Assembly: GCA_964420285.1 (NCBI GenBank)
Contig: CAYQTE010000053.1
Coordinates: forward strand, 1-34,468
Direction: 5' to 3'
Length of the DNA: 34,468 nt
From: CAYQTE01 sp964420285
GTDB taxonomy: Bacteria; Planctomycetota; Phycisphaerae; Tepidisphaerales; Tepidisphaeraceae
In this document: one piece after another, positions 31,101-34,468 of the stretch
Layout of the letters: each line of letters starts with the position of its first letter
Position numbering within the stretch: position 1 is the stretch's first letter
Notes under the pieces: model-generated
Databases searched by the model: none
The model's input: the letters and a program-made list of their open reading frames with translations, nothing else
What the model was told of the DNA's origin: nothing
Made by a program: the position numbers and the translations under genes

Positions 31101-31485
31101 CACCATCATGGGTGGCCCGGGCAACGACACGCTCGCTGGCGGCCAGGGCAACGACTCCATCTCCGGCGGCCCCGGCGACGATTCGATCAAAGGCGGCCAG
31201 GGCGATGACACGCTCGCCGGCGGAAAGGGCAACGACACAATCTTCGGCAGCCTCGGTAACGATCTCCTGCGCGGCGGCCTGGGCGACGATTCGCTCAACG
31301 GCGGCGCCGGCACCAACCAAATGTACGGCGGCCAGGGCAACAACACGTTCTACGCCGTCAACGGCGCGGCCGACCAGATCTTCGCCGGCGCGGCCACCAA
31401 CGACAGCCTCTTCTACAGCTCCAGCGACAACCCCATCATCGAAAGCGGCGTAATACCGGCGGGAAACAAGATGCTCGTTCCCTGA
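28195..31485 (+). CDS. Exported Calx-beta / FG-GAP repeat / RTX protein
   Basis: The product is 1096 residues from a GTG at 28195 with GGGAG upstream; an in-frame TTG at 28135 is less likely. The N-terminus is Arg-rich, then ALESRVFLSS, a planctomycete-type export motif. Residues about 28-130 form a Calx-beta domain (VNMDFTVTRTGDLTSQVTVG). Fourteen 54-residue FG-GAP/VCBS units follow, each with the metal-binding consensus ADLNGDGxPDxIVAN. The end carries about eight RTX nonapeptides (GGPGNDTLAGGQGNDSI and similar) that bind calcium. It should be a calcium-stabilised beta-propeller/roll surface protein, perhaps adhesive. The high DNA similarity between units makes recombination likely. Confidence 0.9.
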   Translation: MARRKRSQSRHGAVQYGAQALESRVFLSSTIFIADSSAIEPAPDGSVNMDFTVTRTGDLTSQVTVGYTTLPGTAQANTDFTPATGTATFASGSSTTTIAVPIFNDGTYNNPGLTFSVELTGITNVVGPPVTLAAQTTFATGSTPYSVATADLNGDGEPDLIVANTASSTVSLLLNTTAPGASTPSFAAQQTFPTGSRPTSVTVADLTGDGKLDLIVANNSSNTVSVLLNTTPPGASTLSFAAQQTFATGSAPFSVTTADMNGDGKPDIIVANDVSNTVSVLLNTTSPGATAATFAAQQTFATGSAPYSVTTADLNGDGEPDIITANTGSNSVSVLLNTTPAGATTLSFTPGQSFATGSNPFSVTAADLNGDGRPDLIVANPGSSTVSVLLNTTSPGATTASFAAQQTFATGEEPNSVTTADLNEDGKLDIIVANYGDNSTSVLVNTTAPGATTASFAPQQSFATGRSAYAVTAADLNGDGEPDIIVANEASATVSVLLNTTPSGATTPSFGAQQTFGAGSGPFTVSTADLNGDGEPDLIVANKNSNSVSVLLNTTPPGAATPSFADQQTFATGSKPDSVTTADVNGDGKPDIIVANSGSNSVSVLLNLTPPGATTPFFAAQQTFSTGTNPFSVTTADVNGDGKPDLIVANSASNTVSVLLDTTAPGTTTLSFAAQQTFATGINPSGITTADVNGDGKPDIIVANTGSDTVSVLLNTTPPGSATPTFAAQLPFSTGDGAYSVTTADVNGDGKPDIIVANSGPGTVSVLLNATPPGSAIPQFYAQQTFATGEHPFSVTTADLNGDGTPVIVVANYLSGSVSELINTTPPGTTALAFATQQTSFAGANPFSVTTADLNGDGRPDLITTQLGSSTVSVLLNSPTTIAAGTATGTINDQYVLVIDGTSGDDVITVQSDGTNLTYTTNGATSSPVPLTAMAGIVVNGLAGNDLITIEPSMPASLGVSVLGGPGDDTIMGGPGNDTLAGGQGNDSISGGPGDDSIKGGQGDDTLAGGKGNDTIFGSLGNDLLRGGLGDDSLNGGAGTNQMYGGQGNNTFYAVNGAADQIFAGAATNDSLFYSSSDNPIIESGVIPAGNKMLVP
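28591..30828 (+). repeat. Fourteen tandem 162-bp repeats coding for FG-GAP units
   Basis: The unit is 162 bp, always in frame: start points fall at 28591 plus multiples of 162, and the fourteenth unit starts at 30697 and is cut short. Units differ by scattered substitutions, mostly at third positions and a few loop residues. Confidence 0.9.
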
Positions 31486-31564
31486 GGACCAAGAACAGAG
31501 CCTGACTCTGACATGACGGCACGCCCGGCCGGTCCAAGTCTGCCTTGATGGCAACGTCCCCGCT

Positions 31565-31594
31565 TTGCCGCTACCCGCCCGTTGACGGTACACT
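31565..31594 (+). promoter_or_regulatory. Possible leaderless promoter of the YifB gene
   Basis: TTGCCG (31565-31570), 18 bp, TACACT (31589-31594), then seven bases and the GTG at 31602. With no Shine-Dalgarno, transcription would begin at or next to the start codon. Confidence 0.4.
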
Positions 31595-31601
31595 CTTCGC
31601 C

Positions 31602-33104
31602 GTGCTGGCGAAGGTTCACTCCTTTATTCTGACCGGTATCGACGCCACCAACTGTGAGGTCGAAATCGACGTCGCCACGCGCGGGCTGGCCAAGACCACA
31701 ATGGTCGGCCTGCCCCAGGCCGCCGTGAAGGAATCCATCGAACGCGTCCGTCGCGCCATCATCAATTCCGGTTACGCATTCCCCGGCCACGCGCTGGCGA
31801 TCAATCTGGCCCCGGCCGATGTGAAGAAGGAGGGACCGGCGCTGGATCTTCCCCTGGCGATCGGGATTTTGCGGGCCACTGATTTCATCCAGCAGGACCA
31901 TCACGATGAGTATCTGATCGCCGGCGAACTGGCTCTGGACGGCCGGGTGCGACGCATTCGAGGCGCATTGTCGATGGCGATTCTGGCCAAAGAGACCGGC
32001 CGGCGCGGCGTTCTGCTGCCGGAGGAAAACGCCCGCGAGGCCGCCGTCGTCGATGGCGTCGAGGTCTATCCCGTATCGACGCTTTCGCAGGCCGCCGCCA
32101 TGCTTTGCGGAAAGCAGGCCATGATCGCCTACTCGCTTGATGGCCGGCCGTACGAGGCGTCCAAGCTGACGGCCGATCTGGATTTCGCGGATGTTCGCGG
32201 TCAGGAATCGGTCAAGCGAGCCATCACGGTTGCAGCGGCCGGTGAACATAATCTGCTGATGGTTGGCCCGCCGGGCACCGGCAAGACCATGCTCGCCCAT
32301 CGTCTGGCCGGGATTCTTCCGCCGCTGAGTCGCAGCGAATCGCTCGAAACCACGCGCATCTATTCGGCGATGGGTTTGCTTCCCGACGGCATCGCCCTGC
32401 TCGATCGCCGCCCCGTCCGCACTCCGCATCATTCCGCCACCGCCCAGGCTCTCATCGGCGGCGGAACCATCCCGCGCCCCGGCGAAGCCTCATTGGCTCA
32501 TCACGGAATTCTTTTCCTCGACGAACTTCCCGAGTTCGGCCGGCATGTATTGGAAACTCTCCGCCAGCCGCTGGAGGCTGGCGAAGTTATCGTGGCCCGC
32601 GCCCAGGGTTCGATGCGATTCCCGGCCGCGTTCATGCTCGTCGCCGCGATGAACCCCACCGCCAGCGGGTATGCAGCGGATAACCCGCGTGCCCGCGACA
32701 AATACCTCCAGAAACTCAGCGGCCCGCTGCTGGATCGCATCGACATCCACGTCGAAGTGCCGACGGTTTCCTATCGCGAGCTCACCAGCCGCCGCCCCGG
32801 CACAAGCAGCGACGCCATGCGCAAATCCGTCTCGGCCGCCCGCGAGGCCCAGCGCAAGCGGTTCAATTCGTCGATGACCAATTCGAGAATGGACAGCCGC
32901 CTGCTGCGAGTACACGCCGATCTGTCCGATTCGTGCCTGTTGCTGATGAAGCAGGCAATGGAGGAACTTGGCCTGAGCGCCCGCGCCTATGACAAGGTGC
33001 GGCGCGTCGCCCGCACCATCGCCGATCTGGAAGGCGTCGAGACCATCAACGAAAACCACGTCGCCGAGGCGGTGCAATACCGGCTGCTGGATCGGAGGTT
33101 CTGA
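31602..33104 (+). CDS. comM: YifB/ComM family magnesium-chelatase-like AAA ATPase
   Basis: The product is 500 residues. The N-terminal Lon-like domain starts LAKVHSFILTGIDA and has TRGLAKTTMVGLPQAAVKES. The AAA core has Walker A GPPGTGKTMLAHRLAG, Walker B ILFLDELPEF, and the Mg-chelatase insert PFRTPHHSAT-like segment (VRTPHHSATAQALIGGG). The C-terminal helical lid is ARAYDKVRRVARTIADLEGV. In naturally competent bacteria the family (ComM) is a hexameric helicase for branch migration in DNA uptake. Homologues usually begin (M/V)LAKVxS, so I prefer the GTG at 31602 to the ATG at 31548. No competence genes are adjacent. Confidence 0.92.
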   Translation: MLAKVHSFILTGIDATNCEVEIDVATRGLAKTTMVGLPQAAVKESIERVRRAIINSGYAFPGHALAINLAPADVKKEGPALDLPLAIGILRATDFIQQDHHDEYLIAGELALDGRVRRIRGALSMAILAKETGRRGVLLPEENAREAAVVDGVEVYPVSTLSQAAAMLCGKQAMIAYSLDGRPYEASKLTADLDFADVRGQESVKRAITVAAAGEHNLLMVGPPGTGKTMLAHRLAGILPPLSRSESLETTRIYSAMGLLPDGIALLDRRPVRTPHHSATAQALIGGGTIPRPGEASLAHHGILFLDELPEFGRHVLETLRQPLEAGEVIVARAQGSMRFPAAFMLVAAMNPTASGYAADNPRARDKYLQKLSGPLLDRIDIHVEVPTVSYRELTSRRPGTSSDAMRKSVSAAREAQRKRFNSSMTNSRMDSRLLRVHADLSDSCLLLMKQAMEELGLSARAYDKVRRVARTIADLEGVETINENHVAEAVQYRLLDRRF

Positions 33105-33164
33105 GGGACGCTGACAGGCATAGAATGACGCACGTACCGATGACTGCAAAGCAGGAGTAGAGTC

Positions 33165-33401
33165 ATGGCAACAATCACGATTCAGGAAGCACAGGCCACG
33201 TTGTCGGAGCTGATCCATCGACTGTCGCCGGGCGATGAGGTGGTGATTACGGAGAACAATCAGCCGGTGGCGCGGCTGGTTCCGTCGGCCGGTGTGCCCA
33301 AGCCAAGATCACGGCAACTCGGGACGCTGCGGGGCACAGTGCTACATGTATCCGCCGATTTCGACGCGCCTCTTGATGACTTCAAGGAGTACATGGAATG
33401 A
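33165..33401 (+). CDS. Phd/YefM-type antitoxin
   Basis: The product is 78 residues. ITIQEAQATLSELIHRLSPG followed by DEVVITENNQPVARLVP is the Phd/YefM fold: an N-terminal DNA-binding domain with the conserved ITENxxPVARL strand. It would bind its own promoter and neutralise a toxin through the C-terminal half. AGGAG lies seven bases before the ATG. The stop overlaps an ATG (ATGA) that begins a VapC-like sequence for eight codons only, so its toxin has been lost. Confidence 0.85.
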   Translation: MATITIQEAQATLSELIHRLSPGDEVVITENNQPVARLVPSAGVPKPRSRQLGTLRGTVLHVSADFDAPLDDFKEYME

Positions 33402-33475
33402 GGCTGCTGATTGACAGTCACGGATGGGCGGGCTTGCGCAACTTTGCGTCCAGCGTATCGTCGTCGCGGAGATAA
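33398..33475 (+). pseudogene. Remnant of a PIN-domain (VapC) toxin gene
   Basis: The frame overlapping the antitoxin stop starts MRLLIDSH, the usual first beta strand of VapC toxins (MRLLLDTH), then loses all family similarity and ends after 25 residues. The catalytic acidic residues further along are missing. Its end overlaps the end of the minus-strand gene at 33418, so a deletion or rearrangement brought that gene here. Confidence 0.6.
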
Positions 33476-34281
33476 ACGTCCAATGTGCTGCGCTGGGGCC
33501 AGCCCATCATGAGGTCGCTGGGCCTGGAGCTGGGTAGCACGGTTTTCCTGTTGGGAACGTCGGTGACACTTTGGGTCGTGAAGCCGATTGAGATGTGTGA
33601 GGCGTTCAATGGATCGGCCACGCCGGGGGATAGTTGGAGTCGGGCGAGCATTCCATTAGGCAGACCACGATCGGGGTTCAGCTCGCGCGGCACATCGCCT
33701 CCCAGCGCGCCGGGCAAGCTGAGAATTATGTAATTGTATCGCATCAGGTCGATCAGGAGTTCTTCCGCACCGGCGGAACCGGAAGGCGCGGTTTCGCGCC
33801 GAATTTCGTAAGTTCCGAAACCTTGGATGGCAATCAGTCGGCGATGTCCGGCCGGGCTGCTGCGCTGGCCGAGAAACGCGATGGGATCGTCTTTCCACAT
33901 CAGCGTCTCCGGAAAACGCACTACGCAAATATCGAAGTATTTGCGAAATTCCACAGGGCAATAGTAGGCCACCCCCGGCGGGTTCCCCCAGTAGTAACCT
34001 ACGCGCGAAACATAATCCGGATTGGTCGCGATCAACTGTGCGGCCTTGGCCGGATCGGTTTCAAAAAGCACCGTTTCCGGCGGCGTGACGTGTGTGGCGC
34101 ATCGGTGTGCCCAATAGACCCGCTGCACACGCACTTCGATTTCGCCGCGATAGGCGAAGGCCCAAATGCCAGCCGAGAGGACGACCAGCGCCAGTGCGAT
34201 CCGCCGAACCAGCGGCCAGCGCCGCCGGCGGTCGTCGCGCGGGAAATAGTCCAGCGGGATGTTGGGATTCGTATTGTCGAT
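33418..34281 (-). CDS. Membrane-anchored protein of unknown function, unusual start
   Basis: The region from 34281 (287 residues) reads without stop: NPNIPLDYFPRDDRRRRWP, a transmembrane helix (RRIALALVVLSAGIWAFAY), then a roughly 230-residue extracytoplasmic domain without known motif (ends LRDDDTLDAKLRKPAHP). The first ordinary start codon is a GTG at 34134, which would cut off the helix. In the natural place for a start there is ATC (IDNTNPN...), six bases after an extended -10 TGTTACAAT (34288-34296). Either an ATC start, a sequencing error or a mutation explains it. The stop overlaps the VapC remnant. Confidence 0.55.
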   Translation of the reverse strand: MDNTNPNIPLDYFPRDDRRRRWPLVRRIALALVVLSAGIWAFAYRGEIEVRVQRVYWAHRCATHVTPPETVLFETDPAKAAQLIATNPDYVSRVGYYWGNPPGVAYYCPVEFRKYFDICVVRFPETLMWKDDPIAFLGQRSSPAGHRRLIAIQGFGTYEIRRETAPSGSAGAEELLIDLMRYNYIILSLPGALGGDVPRELNPDRGLPNGMLARLQLSPGVADPLNASHISIGFTTQSVTDVPNRKTVLPSSRPSDLMMGWPQRSTLDVYLRDDDTLDAKLRKPAHP

Positions 34282-34323
34282 GGCCGGATTGTAACATGAA
34301 CCGGCGCGTTCATCCGCAAGACT

Positions 34324-34468
34324 TCAATCGTACACATCGCGTCGATGGCCGATCCGGATGACCAGCACAACCAGCCGCTGGTCGTGGATTTGATAGATCA
34401 CGCGCCAATCGCCGATGCGAATCCGCCAGGCATCCACCCCGACAAGTTTCTTGCTCCCCGGCGGGCGA
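34324..34468 (-). CDS. RelE/ParE-type toxin, 5' end outside the window
   Basis: The last 47 codons of a gene entering from the right edge are visible: SKKLVGVDAWRIRIGDWRVI, then YQIHDQRLVVLVIRIGHRRD and VYD. The GxxxWRIRxGDxRVIYxI ... VxxIGHRxDVY pattern is the RelE/ParE toxin fold; these toxins cleave mRNA on the ribosome or inhibit gyrase. The antitoxin, if present, should lie beyond the window. It is separate from the Phd-type antitoxin at 33165, which lies some 900 bases away on the other strand. Confidence 0.8.
   Translation of the reverse strand, partial: RPPGSKKLVGVDAWRIRIGDWRVIYQIHDQRLVVLVIRIGHRRDVYD

Overview
The window is a GC-rich bacterial chromosome segment, probably from a planctomycete and most likely a Phycisphaerae-type lineage in a metagenome assembly. 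Three clues support this: a C-terminal CGYDLR...CPECG ribbon at the left edge, a large exported protein whose N-terminus carries an LESRVFLSS motif (a common planctomycete export-signal style), and several small families frequent in that phylum. It is an inference, because no rRNA or other taxonomic marker is present. A 100-N scaffold gap (3059-3158) has the same 55 bp on both sides and looks like an assembly join rather than missing sequence.

Layout. 1-3430: the tail of a zinc-ribbon protein, the lipid II flippase murJ, and two overlapping small membrane-protein genes on the minus strand. 3429-7300: an ECF-type sigma factor, a B12-binding radical SAM protein, a GlsB/YeaQ stress membrane protein and a lipoprotein, all minus. 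7358-13615: a probable minus-strand run with an ABC ATPase, an HlyD/DevB-like adaptor, an FtsX-like permease, a small membrane protein and a plasma-membrane H+-ATPase (P3A). 13650-15293: small minus-strand genes (DUF3309, a DUF3568-like lipoprotein, DUF3185, a zinc ribbon) and csrA. 15581-25896: a plus-strand stress and energy-maintenance island with three DUF2294 (MpsC-type) paralogues, a lone glycogen-binding domain, a glycosyltransferase, a kaiC-kaiB-PAS operon, DUF3300, DUF2950, a general-stress protein and a possible release-factor-like protein. 25934-34468: a secreted protein with an internal duplication, a 1096-residue Calx-beta/FG-GAP/RTX surface protein, the YifB/ComM AAA ATPase, an orphan Phd-type antitoxin with a broken toxin, and the edge of a RelE/ParE toxin.

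Most interesting observation: six related leader RNAs (called A-F here) lie directly upstream of the sigma factor, the GlsB/YeaQ gene, csrA, the glycogen-binding protein, kaiC and the DUF3300 gene. Each has its own sigma70-like promoter, a 5' hairpin, a conserved core (CGGAnGACUA ... GAGUAAGCCGACG in most copies) around a GC hairpin, and an intrinsic terminator that ends 32-140 nt before the start codon. In D, E and F the 5' half of the terminator can instead pair with an upstream CGUCGG or AUCGG, so the terminator and the core helix exclude each other. E preserves this alternative pairing with a changed base. This is the architecture of a riboswitch or attenuator controlling a stress regulon. 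I do not recognise the family. Because csrA itself has one of these leaders and the core contains a GGA motif, CsrA control is one testable possibility; a small-molecule ligand is another.

The genes fit together as a dormancy, stress and energy-storage programme: regulators (ECF sigma, CsrA, KaiC/KaiB/PAS), membrane-energy proteins (P3A ATPase, MpsC-type paralogues), glycogen-related proteins and small envelope stress proteins, partly tied together by the shared leader.
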